This document shows positions 44,567-54,105 of a DNA stretch of 64,000 nucleotides, piece after piece. The stretch's first letter is position 1; every line of letters begins with the position of its first letter. Source of the DNA: Pontibacter mucosus (GTDB lineage Bacteria; Bacteroidota; Bacteroidia; Cytophagales; Hymenobacteraceae); contig NZ_QBKI01000013.1 of assembly GCF_003054055.1 (NCBI RefSeq), positions 1-64,000 of the forward strand. The letters run 5' to 3'. The position numbers were made by a program, and so were the translations under genes. The notes beneath the pieces are model-generated. The model worked only from the letters and a program-made list of their open reading frames with translations. It had not been told where the DNA came from and did not search any database.

Positions 44567-45013
44567 ATATTTCTACGACACACAGAACGTTTTCAAATCA
44601 TAAGCAAACCAGGGTAATGCACAAGTAGAAGTAAGTGCGACTTTAGACAGGGGGATGTCTCATGTGGAGAGTTCATGCTGAAAACCTTAATCCATCATAA
44701 CATATGGCGAGCACTTGATGGCAAATGGAAACTTAAAATTGTCGCTATTTATTCATCAAAAGTTACAGAACTTTCCAGGCGTCTGAAAATGACATTATGG
44801 ATAGCTCTGTTTGATAAATGCTTTCATAAATATACTAGTCTTGGTTACAATCAGTTTTATATAATTTAAGTTATAATTTATATATCTTTCTAACTTTTTC
44901 TTAAAGTTCGTTATTGTGTTTTTAGCTTGTTTATTGTAAGCGTCTACTTTAAACAACTCGAGTTGTGCTACCAGTTGTATAGGTGGCTTTATTTGCAGAT
45001 GAAGCTATTGCTT
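44567..45013. other. Gene-free stretch with a possible HxlR-type remnant
   Basis: 447 bp, AT-rich. On the plus strand a 64-codon frame (44675-44869) contains LDGKWKLKIVAI, which resembles the opening of HxlR-family HTH regulators (LGGKWKLLIL). The rest of the domain is missing. I treat it as at most a remnant. The promoter for the D-LDH set should lie near 44570-44650 but no clear element was found. Confidence 0.3.
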
Positions 45014-45284
45014 TTAAAGGCACTTCAACCAGTCCAGGATAACGTGTATTACCAGGTCCGCTCTTACTAACCTTGGCTTTGGCAGGAACACCATCAGTAA
45101 ATACAGTGGTATAATACAATAGCTATGCAGCAGATAGCATCCTATGTTACGTTTATCTGGATCAACAATGGGATCAACCAGAGGGTGGCTTAGGTTAATG
45201 AGGACTGCCGCAAGCATCACCAACGCAGCCTTTATAAACTGAGGCTGAAGCCTAAAGAAAAGCCAGGCAGCTTTATACCTCTAT
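45014..45284 (-). pseudogene. N-terminally truncated DUF6122 copy
   Basis: The readable frame begins at YKAAWLFFRLQPQ and continues with INLSHPLVDPIVDPDKRNIG, LLHSYC and IHVILDWLKCL, matching the intact DUF6122 protein at 36898-37203 over its last ~80 residues. The first ~20 residues are lost; a TAG stands just upstream. It abuts the 3' end of the cation ATPase gene. The conserved Cys after DPNR is absent (DPDKRN), another sign of decay. Confidence 0.7.
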
Positions 45285-45293
45285 GACTTTTAT

Positions 45294-47966
45294 CTACAAC
45301 ACAATTCTGGTTCTTTTTAAAACCTGGATAATAATCAGGGACATGAAACTAAAGCCTAGGCTGATCATCCAATCTCCAGTGCTCATAGTATAAATTGATA
45401 AAATATCCCTAAGTGGCTGTGCGAAATACACAGTAGAAACTAGCACAATGCACAAAGCAAGCGCATACCATACGTATTTGTTCTTCACTACCTCACTCTT
45501 AAAGAAAGATACCTTTGCAGAGGACATGTTGAACACGTGCCACAACTGAGAGAACACCAGCGTGAAGAACAGGATATTGTTGCACAGCTGAGGATTCCAT
45601 AGCTCCGTCTGGTGGTACAAATAGTGACTGGCAAACACCGCACCCAGCACACAGAGTGTTATAACCGCTGCATAGGTAAAAATGGCCCTCCACTGCTGAT
45701 TGTCAATGATAGGTGTATCAGGGTTCCGGGGCTTGTTCTTCATGATTAAATCATTTCCTTCGGTGACACCTAAGGCCAATGCCGGAAGCACATCGGTGAT
45801 CAGGTTGATAAAAAGGATCTGCAGCGGCACCAACGCAAAATGCAGGTTCAAAATAGAGGAAAAAGCGACCACAAACAGCTCGCTGAGGTTGCAGGAAAGT
45901 AGATAGGCAACAAACTTTTTAATGTTCTCAAAGATAATCCTGCCTTGTTTGATGGCTACTACGATAGAGGTAAAAGAATCATCTTTTAAAACCATATCCG
46001 CTACTTCCTGTGCCACTTGGGTGCCGCGCAGACCCATCGCAATGCCGATGTCGGCCTTCTTTATTGCCGGGGCGTCATTGACGCCATCCCCTGTCATTCC
46101 GACAATGTATTTGTTCTCCTGCAGGAGCGTCACTAAGTCTATCTTCTGTTTAGGCGTAACACGGGCAAAAACCAGAGTTTCTAACCACCTTTTTTTATCT
46201 TGATTGGTCAGATCGGCATACTCCTTCATATCTTTGCCGTGCATGATTGCATTCTCCTTATCGTCCATGAGCCCCAGTTTTAAAGCAATGTTTCTTGCTG
46301 TGGCCGGGTGATCTCCGGTTATCATGATGACTTTGATACCGGCGGACCTACATTCATCCAGCGCTGCTGACACTTCTACCCGCGGAGGATCCAAAAGCCC
46401 AAGAACGCCCGTAAAAACCAGATTCTGCGTTAAGCTTCCTTGTAAGGAGGATGTCTCTTTATAAGCAAAGGCCAGCAGCCGTAAGCCTTCCGAAGCCAAT
46501 AGCTCAGTCTGTGCAATCCAGGCTGCTTTCTGGCTGTCTGAAAAATTTTGCAGTTCTCTTTCCTGCAGAATCTGGGTGCATTTTTGTAGCAGTTCTTCTA
46601 CAGCTCCTTTAGCAAACACTATAGAAGTACTCCCATTTTCATGGAGCGTAGCCATTATTTTTGTCTCAGAGGTAAACGCCTCTTCTCTTGTTTTCGGGAG
46701 TTTCTCTCTTACCTGATGTACGTCTTTACCCTCAGTGGCAGAAAATTTCAAAAGACCTACTTCCAGCGGGTCCCCCACCTCTCGCAAAACATTATTTTTC
46801 ACCTCCAGGTTAGCCGTATTACAAAGAATAGCAGCTTCCACTATCTTTTGATAGTTTTCTGAATTTCGGACTTCCAAAGGAATCGCTACAGTGCCATCAG
46901 CCCTGTATTCTACTTCCGTTTTACCGGTGGGTATGAGAATGGTGTTAACTGATATTATATTCTGGGTAAGGGTTCCGGTTTTGTCGGTACAGATCACATT
47001 GGTGCCCCCGAGGGTTTCTACGGCAGCCAGCTTTTTAACAATCACTTTGTGTTTCGCCATCCGAAGCATACCCTGTGCCAAGGCTAAGGTAGCCACAATC
47101 GGCAGCCCTTCCGGAATGGCGGCCACCGCCAGTGCAATAGACACCTCCAGTACCTTCACCCATTCAGCGCCTTGCGCCAGACCTGCAAAGAAGATCACGA
47201 TTACCAGCCCCACGGTTATCCAGATCAGTTTTTTGCTGAGTTGCTCCAGTTTTTTCTCTAAAGGGGTGGCGGCTTGCTCAGCCTGCTGTACCAGTGAAGC
47301 TATCTTGCCAAGCTCTGTGTCCATGCCGGTTCCAGTCACTAAAGAATAGGCGTTTCCTTTGGTCACAAAGGTTCCTTTAAAGAGCATGTTAACCCGCTCA
47401 GCCAGTGGCACCTCCCCTGCTAACACCCCCACGTCTTTTGTCACCGGAAGCGACTCTCCGGTTAGCGCCGACTCATCAACTTCCAGCTGTGTGGCGTTAA
47501 AAATGCGTGCATCCGCCAAAATCATGTCCCCAGCTTCTATATAAAGCACATCGCCTGGCACCACATTTTCAGAGGGAACCTCCTGAAGGCTGCCATCGCG
47601 AATAACCTTGGCTGACAGAGAGACCATGTGTTTGAGGGCATTCATGGAGCGATTGGCCTGGAGCTCCATATAAAAGCCAATCAATGCATTAATGACAATC
47701 ACGATCAGGATAGCAGACCCATCCAGCCATTCCTGAAAAAAGAAGGACAGTCCGGCAGCAAACAGCAGCAGTAAAACCATGGGACTTGCGAACTGCTGCA
47801 AGAGCATTGTTAGCAGACTTCTTTGGTTTTCAGACTGTATAATGTTCTGCCCATGCTGCTGTAGCAGTTTGCCGGCGTCTTCACTGGATAGCCCGCGCTG
47901 TACCTCTGAGTGCATCTCGGCTGCAAGGACAGCAGTGTCTTTTGTGTATGGTGGTTGAACAAGCAT
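45294..47966 (-). CDS. P2-type cation-transporting ATPase (Ca2+/PMA1-like)
   Basis: 890 aa with an N-terminal cation-ATPase domain, TGES actuator loop, PEGLP in TM4, phosphorylation motif DKTGTLT, MITGDHPATA and TGDGVNDAPA, and ten TM helices with a long C-terminal block. PEGLP with the following TM5-6 residues (NLSELFVV, NLITDVLPALALG) fits the bacterial Ca2+/P2A group. It is not a P1B heavy-metal pump: no CPx motif or metal-binding N-terminus. It lies beside the D-LDH/AMP-phosphorylase set; such ATPases often accompany that set in other bacteria. Confidence 0.92.
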   Translation of the reverse strand: MLVQPPYTKDTAVLAAEMHSEVQRGLSSEDAGKLLQQHGQNIIQSENQRSLLTMLLQQFASPMVLLLLFAAGLSFFFQEWLDGSAILIVIVINALIGFYMELQANRSMNALKHMVSLSAKVIRDGSLQEVPSENVVPGDVLYIEAGDMILADARIFNATQLEVDESALTGESLPVTKDVGVLAGEVPLAERVNMLFKGTFVTKGNAYSLVTGTGMDTELGKIASLVQQAEQAATPLEKKLEQLSKKLIWITVGLVIVIFFAGLAQGAEWVKVLEVSIALAVAAIPEGLPIVATLALAQGMLRMAKHKVIVKKLAAVETLGGTNVICTDKTGTLTQNIISVNTILIPTGKTEVEYRADGTVAIPLEVRNSENYQKIVEAAILCNTANLEVKNNVLREVGDPLEVGLLKFSATEGKDVHQVREKLPKTREEAFTSETKIMATLHENGSTSIVFAKGAVEELLQKCTQILQERELQNFSDSQKAAWIAQTELLASEGLRLLAFAYKETSSLQGSLTQNLVFTGVLGLLDPPRVEVSAALDECRSAGIKVIMITGDHPATARNIALKLGLMDDKENAIMHGKDMKEYADLTNQDKKRWLETLVFARVTPKQKIDLVTLLQENKYIVGMTGDGVNDAPAIKKADIGIAMGLRGTQVAQEVADMVLKDDSFTSIVVAIKQGRIIFENIKKFVAYLLSCNLSELFVVAFSSILNLHFALVPLQILFINLITDVLPALALGVTEGNDLIMKNKPRNPDTPIIDNQQWRAIFTYAAVITLCVLGAVFASHYLYHQTELWNPQLCNNILFFTLVFSQLWHVFNMSSAKVSFFKSEVVKNKYVWYALALCIVLVSTVYFAQPLRDILSIYTMSTGDWMISLGFSFMSLIIIQVLKRTRIVL

Positions 47967-48087
47967 ATCTTACTTTCTATTTATATTTTCATCATGTACT
48001 TTCTCTCAAGGGCACCCCTGTATCTTGCCTCTCTTTTGCAGGGCTACCGCTAAAGGTCTCTGCCGGTATGGATATCAGCTAAGCCTG

Positions 48088-50130
48088 CTACCGCACAAAA
48101 ACCGCAACAGAGCGGGGGCCGACAGCATAATGCGGGGAATGAACCTCTTCCTCCCGGGCCTCGGCCGCAAAGTCCTGTGGCGGCTTCAGGGTGGTGTCCG
48201 CTACACGATACCAGGGCCCCGGCTCCATGAACCGGAAATCCCTGCTCTCCCAATGCGAGTTGATCATCACATACAGGTCCAGGTCCCCCAGCAGCTTTCC
48301 CGAAAGGAAAAAGGCCAGGCTGTGCGAGTCCGGGTTGAAGTCTACGGCTCCGTTGGGGCCGTACCACCTTACATCGCCGCGCCAGAAGCGGCTGCGCCCC
48401 AGGCTGGGGTGGCGCTTACGGAAGGCGATGGCTTTCTTGACAAACCCGAAGTGCTCCTGCATGAGCTCCTGGCGGCTCCAGTCCAGCCAGGTGGTCTGGT
48501 TGTCCTGGTTGTAGGGGTTGTTGTTGCCTCCCTGCGTCTGCAGGAACTCATCGCCCGCCACGAACATGGGCGTGCCGTTGGAGAGCATAAGCAGGAGGAA
48601 CAGGTTCTTTGCCTGCCGCTTTCGCAGCTCCAGTACCTCTGCCGGGACATGCTCATCCCCTTCCCAGCCACAGTTCCAGCTAAAGTTCACCGGGCTACCG
48701 TCCCTGTTGTCGTGCCCGTTCGCTGCGTTATGCTTTTCATTATAAGCAACCAAGTCATAGAGCGTGAAACCATCGTGGCAGGTGACGTAGTTGACGCTCT
48801 GGTAAGGGTGGTAGGCATGCAGGAGGTCGTCCGGGAAAAGGTGGTCGCTGCCGTACAGCCGCTGCATCAGGGCCCCCACCATCCCCGGGTCTCCCTTCAC
48901 AAACCGGCGCACGTCGTCCCTGAAACCACCGTTCCACTGCAGCCAGGTGCTTCCGGGGAAGTCGCGCCCCAGTTGGTAGAGGCCCTGTGCGTCCCAGGGC
49001 TCGGCAATCAGCCGGACATAGGTCAAGTCCGGGTCAGTGGCAATGTCGGAGAAGATGGGCGCCTCGCCCACGGAGCCGTCCGAGCGGCGGGTGAAGACAG
49101 AGGCCAGGTCGAAGCGGAAGCCGTCCACGTGCATTTCCTTCACCCAATACCGCAGGCTATCCATGATCATGCGCTGCACGGCCGGGTGGTCGGTGCGTAG
49201 GGTATTGCCCGTGCCGCTGTAATCCAGGAAAGGGTTGCTCGGGTCGTTCCGCACCAGGTAATAGGTAGAGGGGTCGATGCCTTTGAGGTGATAGGTTGGC
49301 CCGCTGATGCCTTCCTCCGTGGTGTGGTTAAAGGCCACATCCAGTATGACCTCGATGCCAGCCTTGTGCAGCTCGCGCACCATGGTCTTAAACTCGGTGA
49401 TGGCACCGGAGGGATTTTGATCGGCCGCGTAGCTTTTGTGCGGGGAGAAGAAGTTGAGCGGCATATAGCCCCAGTAGTCGCCGGCCTGAGGGTCAAACTG
49501 GTGCACCGGCATCAGCTCTACGGCTGTCACGCCCAACTCTCTCAGGTAAGGTATCTTTTCTACCACGCCGGCAAAGGTGCCTCGTTTTTCCTTGCTTACG
49601 TCGCCACTGGGGTTACGGGTAAATCCCCGCACATGCATCTCATATATGATCAGGTCGTGCCCATGAGGCACGATGTGGTCTGCCTGCCAGTCAAAGCCGG
49701 TATGGTCGGGCAGGATGTAGCCCAGCGGTGCCTTGCCGATGTTGGAGCCCGGGCGACCGGCGGCGCTCCGGCTGAAACCGGGCGGAAAGAAGACTTCCCT
49801 GGCATAGGGGTCGATCAGGAGCTTCTCCGGGTCAATCCTACAAAGTAAGCAGCGCCTGTCATTGCAGCACTGGACCTTGAAACCATAGAACCTGGCGCCG
49901 GCCATCTCCGAACGCCTGATCCGGCAGTGCCACACCCGCTGCGACTTATGCACCAGCGGGTCAAAGTCAAAGGTAGCCACGGGCTTCTCGTATACATCCT
50001 CCTGAAACAGCAGGAGCTTTACCTGCGCGGCGTTTTTAGAGTACAGTGCAAAGTTATAGGCCTCGTCCTCTGGGAGGTAAGTTACCCCCAGTGGGTAGGG
50101 GGAGCCTTCTATGGCTTGCCATGATACCAT
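48088..50130 (-). CDS. glgX: Glycogen debranching enzyme GlgX-type
   Basis: 680 aa, GH13 isoamylase/GlgX plan. N-terminal CBM48-like domain, then catalytic motifs DVAFNHT, GFRFDLAS (nucleophile Asp), EPWD and FSWNCGWEGD, and a beta-sandwich end. Activity: hydrolysis of alpha-1,6 branches in phosphorylase-trimmed glycogen. The DNA is distinctly more GC-rich than the neighbouring D-LDH set, and it is flanked by a Cus module on the other side, so it may have been acquired separately. Works with the phosphorylase-like protein at 57708-59384. Confidence 0.93.
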   Translation of the reverse strand: MVSWQAIEGSPYPLGVTYLPEDEAYNFALYSKNAAQVKLLLFQEDVYEKPVATFDFDPLVHKSQRVWHCRIRRSEMAGARFYGFKVQCCNDRRCLLCRIDPEKLLIDPYAREVFFPPGFSRSAAGRPGSNIGKAPLGYILPDHTGFDWQADHIVPHGHDLIIYEMHVRGFTRNPSGDVSKEKRGTFAGVVEKIPYLRELGVTAVELMPVHQFDPQAGDYWGYMPLNFFSPHKSYAADQNPSGAITEFKTMVRELHKAGIEVILDVAFNHTTEEGISGPTYHLKGIDPSTYYLVRNDPSNPFLDYSGTGNTLRTDHPAVQRMIMDSLRYWVKEMHVDGFRFDLASVFTRRSDGSVGEAPIFSDIATDPDLTYVRLIAEPWDAQGLYQLGRDFPGSTWLQWNGGFRDDVRRFVKGDPGMVGALMQRLYGSDHLFPDDLLHAYHPYQSVNYVTCHDGFTLYDLVAYNEKHNAANGHDNRDGSPVNFSWNCGWEGDEHVPAEVLELRKRQAKNLFLLLMLSNGTPMFVAGDEFLQTQGGNNNPYNQDNQTTWLDWSRQELMQEHFGFVKKAIAFRKRHPSLGRSRFWRGDVRWYGPNGAVDFNPDSHSLAFFLSGKLLGDLDLYVMINSHWESRDFRFMEPGPWYRVADTTLKPPQDFAAEAREEEVHSPHYAVGPRSVAVFVR

Positions 50131-50386
50131 GTGCTGTAGTGTTTATGATGCTGCAAAAGGAAGATATAAGTATGCCCCGCCCACATCCACGGTATGGTGC
50201 ACCTTCCTACAATCCAGTGAAATTTTCTGCTGACCATATCAGCCAAAGCTGCTCAACCATTTACAGGCAGTTTATTCTCAAGGATATCCCTATCGAAAAC
50301 CCACTTGAGTACCCTTACACGAACTGCTATGTTCCTCAGATCAAGTAGTTCATAAAAGCCAATGTCAGAAATCAGCTCTTGCGAAT

Positions 50387-51505
50387 CTACATCTTCATGC
50401 CGCCCATGCCGGTGCCGCTCTTCAGCACCTGGGCGCTCTGAAGGGCATAGGCGCCGGTAGCCACCACCGCTTCGCCCACTTTGATCCCGCTGAGCACTTC
50501 TACTTCCTGCTTGTTCTGTATGCCTGTAGCTATGGCCCGGTTCTCGTACATGCCGTCGGCTGTTTTTACCCAGGCCGTTGTCATGCTTCCGATCAAAATG
50601 GCGGATTTGGGTATGACCAGGGCACGCTTCTCGTTTCTGCGCACGCTCAGGTATGCCATCATGCCCGGCTTGATTTTGCGCTCCCGGTTTTTTATCATGA
50701 AGCGCACCAGGCTGATCTTCTGCCCGGGCTCCACTGTTGGGTTATCAAACACCGGAACCGCTGAATACGTCTCGTCCGGGAAAGCCTCAAACGTAACGAG
50801 AACCGAGGGCTGCTTGCTTAGCCAGTGCAGTTCGCTGGTGTACATCTGGGATTCAATCCACAAGGCAGAGGCATCCGCAATCCGGAACAAAGGGGCCCCC
50901 ATCTCCACATATTGGCCTTGACTTACTGGCAATTCCGTCAGATAGCCGGACACCGGGCTGTAAAAGGTGATCAGGGACGATGCTTCACCGCTTCTCTCGA
51001 TTTCCCGCACCTGCGCCGCCGTAAGCCCATATAGAAGTAAGCGCTGACGTGCACTTTCCACCAGTTGGTTCATCGCCTCCTGCATGGCTCCGAACTTTTC
51101 TTGCTGCCGCAGGGCATTCAGCAGCTCGTTTTCAAGCGAAAGCAGTTCCTCGCTGTACAAAGCGTATAGCGGCTGTCCCTGCCTTACCGGCGCCAATGGG
51201 TTGCGCACGAACAACCGATCTATCCGGCCCCGTATGCGGGAGGTGACCACTACTATCTTTCTTTCGTCAAAGGCCGTTTTGCCCACCAGCGTTGTTGTTT
51301 CACTTATCGGTTTGATCCTTGCCGTGTCGAGGGTGATGTTCGCATACAGCTCCTCGCGTTCGTTCAGTGTGATCATATCCATGTTCGCGGCAGCGCTGCC
51401 AGCCTCATGTGCCGCATGCGGCTCTTTGTCGCCAGTGCAGGAAACGATCAGCGCTATCCCCGCAAGAAGTGCCCACCTGCCTATGGTTGCATATTTCGTT
51501 TTCAT
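50387..51505 (-). CDS. cusB: CusB-type periplasmic adaptor 2, second module
   Basis: 372 aa lipoprotein (Cys23, IVSC). Short His/Ala spacer, then the adaptor core (RIRGRIDRLFVRN, EELLSLENELLNALRQ, SPVSGYLTELPVSQGQYV). It lacks the HMBD that begins both adaptors of the first module. The last gene of the minus-strand module; its ATGA overlaps the stop of adaptor 1 by 4 bp. The C-terminus is Met/Gly-rich (GTGMGGMKM), which could add copper ligands. Confidence 0.87.
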   Translation of the reverse strand: MKTKYATIGRWALLAGIALIVSCTGDKEPHAAHEAGSAAANMDMITLNEREELYANITLDTARIKPISETTTLVGKTAFDERKIVVVTSRIRGRIDRLFVRNPLAPVRQGQPLYALYSEELLSLENELLNALRQQEKFGAMQEAMNQLVESARQRLLLYGLTAAQVREIERSGEASSLITFYSPVSGYLTELPVSQGQYVEMGAPLFRIADASALWIESQMYTSELHWLSKQPSVLVTFEAFPDETYSAVPVFDNPTVEPGQKISLVRFMIKNRERKIKPGMMAYLSVRRNEKRALVIPKSAILIGSMTTAWVKTADGMYENRAIATGIQNKQEVEVLSGIKVGEAVVATGAYALQSAQVLKSGTGMGGMKM

Positions 51506-52833
51506 GATCCCCGGCTTAAATACTGTATGATGGTTTCACTGTCAACCAGGTAAGCGGCATCCCGGGCTATCCAGTCTTCTGCCCTCAGGCCTTCTGTTAT
51601 CTCTACCACCTCCTTACCGCGGTGCCCGGTACGAACAGCCCTTGCCTGAAAAATATTGCTGCCATTGCCTGTTACTCCTGTCCGTACCCATACGATGGCT
51701 GTTCGGCCCACGTAATAAACACTGGTGACCGGCACGACAGGCGACTTCCTGTGAACAAAGGCTGTTGCCGTGAGCAAAGAGTTCTGCTTCAGTTGCCGGT
51801 TGGGGTTGGGCAGGTACAGGCGCACCTGCGTGAATTTTTGTCCGCTGGAGTACACCGGCTCCACCATGCCGATAACCGCACGAATAGGCTTATCCGGGAA
51901 CAGCTCGCTTGTAACCACTGTCTCCCGCCCCGGTTCAAGAACGGCCCCTGCTTCGCTGGGGAATGCGACGATTCCCCAGGCTTCCAGAAAATCGTTTACC
52001 CAGAATACCGTCTGGTCTTTGCTCACGTACATGCCCTCTCTTATGCTGTTATCGGGCAGGACGGTGCCGGGTGCACCGGTGGAGCGGCCTGCTGCCATCC
52101 CCTCCATGCCCCCGCTTCCTGTACTTGCTCCGGTGCCCATGCCGCCCCCGGAGCCGGAGGGGCTGAACAACACGTATCCTTCGTAGGGGCTGAAAACGGA
52201 AATAGTATAAGGCGCCCGGCCATTGCGGGCAAACTGATCTATCTGAGCCTCCGTCAATCCCAGGAGCCTTAATTTTTGCCTTGCCATATCGCGCAGCACC
52301 GGGTCTTTGCTTTGGCGGCTGACGAATAAAAATTCCTCTACAAACGTGTTCAGTTCCGGGCTGTAGAGTTCCATCAGTTTCTCGCCTTTGCGCACATACT
52401 GGTAGTTATACTTTATATATAGCCTCTCGATGCGCCCCCCGACACGTACCGCAAACTTCCGGTTGCGCCGCTGGTCAAAGTCAACATAGCCGTTACCGGA
52501 AAAGCTGTACCGCATGCTGCTGTCGCCTGCCTGCACCACCGCCTGCCTGGAGATAACCGTTTGATTGGCAGGCAAGGTACTCCAGAAAGTTTCATCCGTG
52601 CTGTCTGCCGGCTGCCGCTTGCCCGGCACCTGCCTGCTCATCTGCCCATGGTCTTCATGGCCCGCTTCCTGCGGCATCGCCATACCGGCTCCATCCTGAG
52701 ATGCGTCCCCCGGATATCCTTGTCGGGATTCATTAGCAGACCCTGAATCACAGGATGCCGTTGCCAGCCACAGGAAAGCCATGAAGATTGCCGCTAAGCG
52801 TCGTTTCGTTTCAGGCTGTGTACTTTTTCTCAT
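51502..52833 (-). CDS. cusB: CusB-type periplasmic adaptor 1, second module
   Basis: 443 aa from the ATG at 52833, which gives a lipoprotein signal ending at Cys28 (LATASC); an ATG at 52863 would overlap cusC. A Met/His-rich spacer (GAGMAMPQEAGHEDHGQMS) precedes the adaptor core. A Gly/Ser/Met insert (GSGGGMGTGASTGSGGMEGM) interrupts the core at the same place as in adaptor 1 of the first module. No HMBD. Pairs with adaptor 2, giving the same one-permease/two-adaptor layout. Confidence 0.87.
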   Translation of the reverse strand: MRKSTQPETKRRLAAIFMAFLWLATASCDSGSANESRQGYPGDASQDGAGMAMPQEAGHEDHGQMSRQVPGKRQPADSTDETFWSTLPANQTVISRQAVVQAGDSSMRYSFSGNGYVDFDQRRNRKFAVRVGGRIERLYIKYNYQYVRKGEKLMELYSPELNTFVEEFLFVSRQSKDPVLRDMARQKLRLLGLTEAQIDQFARNGRAPYTISVFSPYEGYVLFSPSGSGGGMGTGASTGSGGMEGMAAGRSTGAPGTVLPDNSIREGMYVSKDQTVFWVNDFLEAWGIVAFPSEAGAVLEPGRETVVTSELFPDKPIRAVIGMVEPVYSSGQKFTQVRLYLPNPNRQLKQNSLLTATAFVHRKSPVVPVTSVYYVGRTAIVWVRTGVTGNGSNIFQARAVRTGHRGKEVVEITEGLRAEDWIARDAAYLVDSETIIQYLSRGS

Positions 52834-52837
52834 GGCC

Positions 52838-54091
52838 CTAGTTGATTTCCCGTTGGTATTCATACTCAGCCTGCAGGTTAAATACCTGCCCCAGCTTATC
52901 GATGCGTTCCAGTTCTTTCATCAGCAGCATGTTCCAGGCGTCCAGCAGCACAAAAAAATTACCGGTGTTCTGCCTGTAAGCCAGCAGGTTGCTTTCCAGG
53001 TTGCTGCGGTACGCCGGTATAATGGCGGTCTCGTAATTCTGCAACTGGCGGGTTTCGTAGGCGAGCATGGTGATCCGCTCACGGATCATTTGATTGGCCA
53101 TCAGCTGCATGGTGGCTTTTTCATTCTCCATGGCCTGTATCTCAAACTCCATAGAGCGTACTTCAGACTTGTACATCCGCGATGACCAGGGGGCAATTGG
53201 TATTGTTACCATGCCCATAATAGAAAACGAGTTCGGCATTTCCTTCATCTGGCTGTGACTGAGCTGAATACCAAAGTCGGGCCTGGCGCCGGTAGCCATC
53301 AAACGCTGGTTGCTGCGCATGGACTGGATACGGTTCTCAACGGCCAGAATATCGCTCCGCTTCAGGAAGGAGGAGTCTGCCAATAACGCAAAATCGCTTT
53401 GGTAGTTGGTTGGCTGCAAGGCCGAATCGATTGTAAAAGGAGTGTTCACATCCCGGCTCATCAACGTGTTAAGGCCAATACTGCTCTCCGCCACCTGCGA
53501 CCGTAGCATAGTCTCCATATTGTTCAGTTCGCTCAACAGTGCTTCTGCCTTGAACACCGTGGGCAGGTCAGCCTGATTATAGACGTACCTGTCCTTTGCT
53601 GTTTTGATAAGCATCCTCAGCAGGTCGCTGTATTCGCTTACTACCACTAACTTTTTTTCGGCTGTGTAACGGCGATAATAGTAAACACGTGCCGTATAGT
53701 GCAGCACATTCTTTGCCCATTTCTCTTCTTGCCGCAAGACATTCTCCTGCGAGAGGATATAGCTTTTCCGGGCATTGAGCTTAGCCGGGTTGGGGATCAT
53801 CTGCTGCACTGACACCATATAGCCCGCTAGGTTAACCGGCATAGTCTCCACCATCTCCTTTCGGTACGGGAACTGGTCCAGGGCCAGCGAAACAGTGGGC
53901 GGCATCCAGCTTTTTGCCCCCTCGGCCAGGGCCCTGACGCTTCTTACCCTGTTCTGGTAGAGGCGCAACTGTGGGTACGTTTCATCAATATGTTCAAAGA
54001 CCTGTGGCAAGGAAAGACGCACCGTGTCCTGCGCCCTAAGGGAGGCGACGGCAACCAAAAGGCCAATTAACAACAAGCTTATCCTTTTCAT
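52838..54091 (-). CDS. cusC: CusC-type outer-membrane efflux protein, second module
   Basis: 417 aa from the ATG at 54089-54091, the start of a good signal peptide (MKRISLLLIGLLVAVASLRA). The longer upstream reading overlaps cusA and adds no domain. TolC/OEP family, with the same IPIAPWSSRMYK motif and helical repeats as the protein at 13418-14677. It starts 14 bp after the second half of cusA and stops 4 bp before adaptor 1. Confidence 0.9.
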   Translation of the reverse strand: MKRISLLLIGLLVAVASLRAQDTVRLSLPQVFEHIDETYPQLRLYQNRVRSVRALAEGAKSWMPPTVSLALDQFPYRKEMVETMPVNLAGYMVSVQQMIPNPAKLNARKSYILSQENVLRQEEKWAKNVLHYTARVYYYRRYTAEKKLVVVSEYSDLLRMLIKTAKDRYVYNQADLPTVFKAEALLSELNNMETMLRSQVAESSIGLNTLMSRDVNTPFTIDSALQPTNYQSDFALLADSSFLKRSDILAVENRIQSMRSNQRLMATGARPDFGIQLSHSQMKEMPNSFSIMGMVTIPIAPWSSRMYKSEVRSMEFEIQAMENEKATMQLMANQMIRERITMLAYETRQLQNYETAIIPAYRSNLESNLLAYRQNTGNFFVLLDAWNMLLMKELERIDKLGQVFNLQAEYEYQREIN

Positions 54092-54105
54092 ACCCGTATC
54101 TTTTG

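Noticed and set aside
48025..49200. 391-codon plus-strand frame opposite glgX
   Set aside because: Low-complexity Val/Gln/Arg composition, no motif, and fully covered by the GlgX gene on the other strand.
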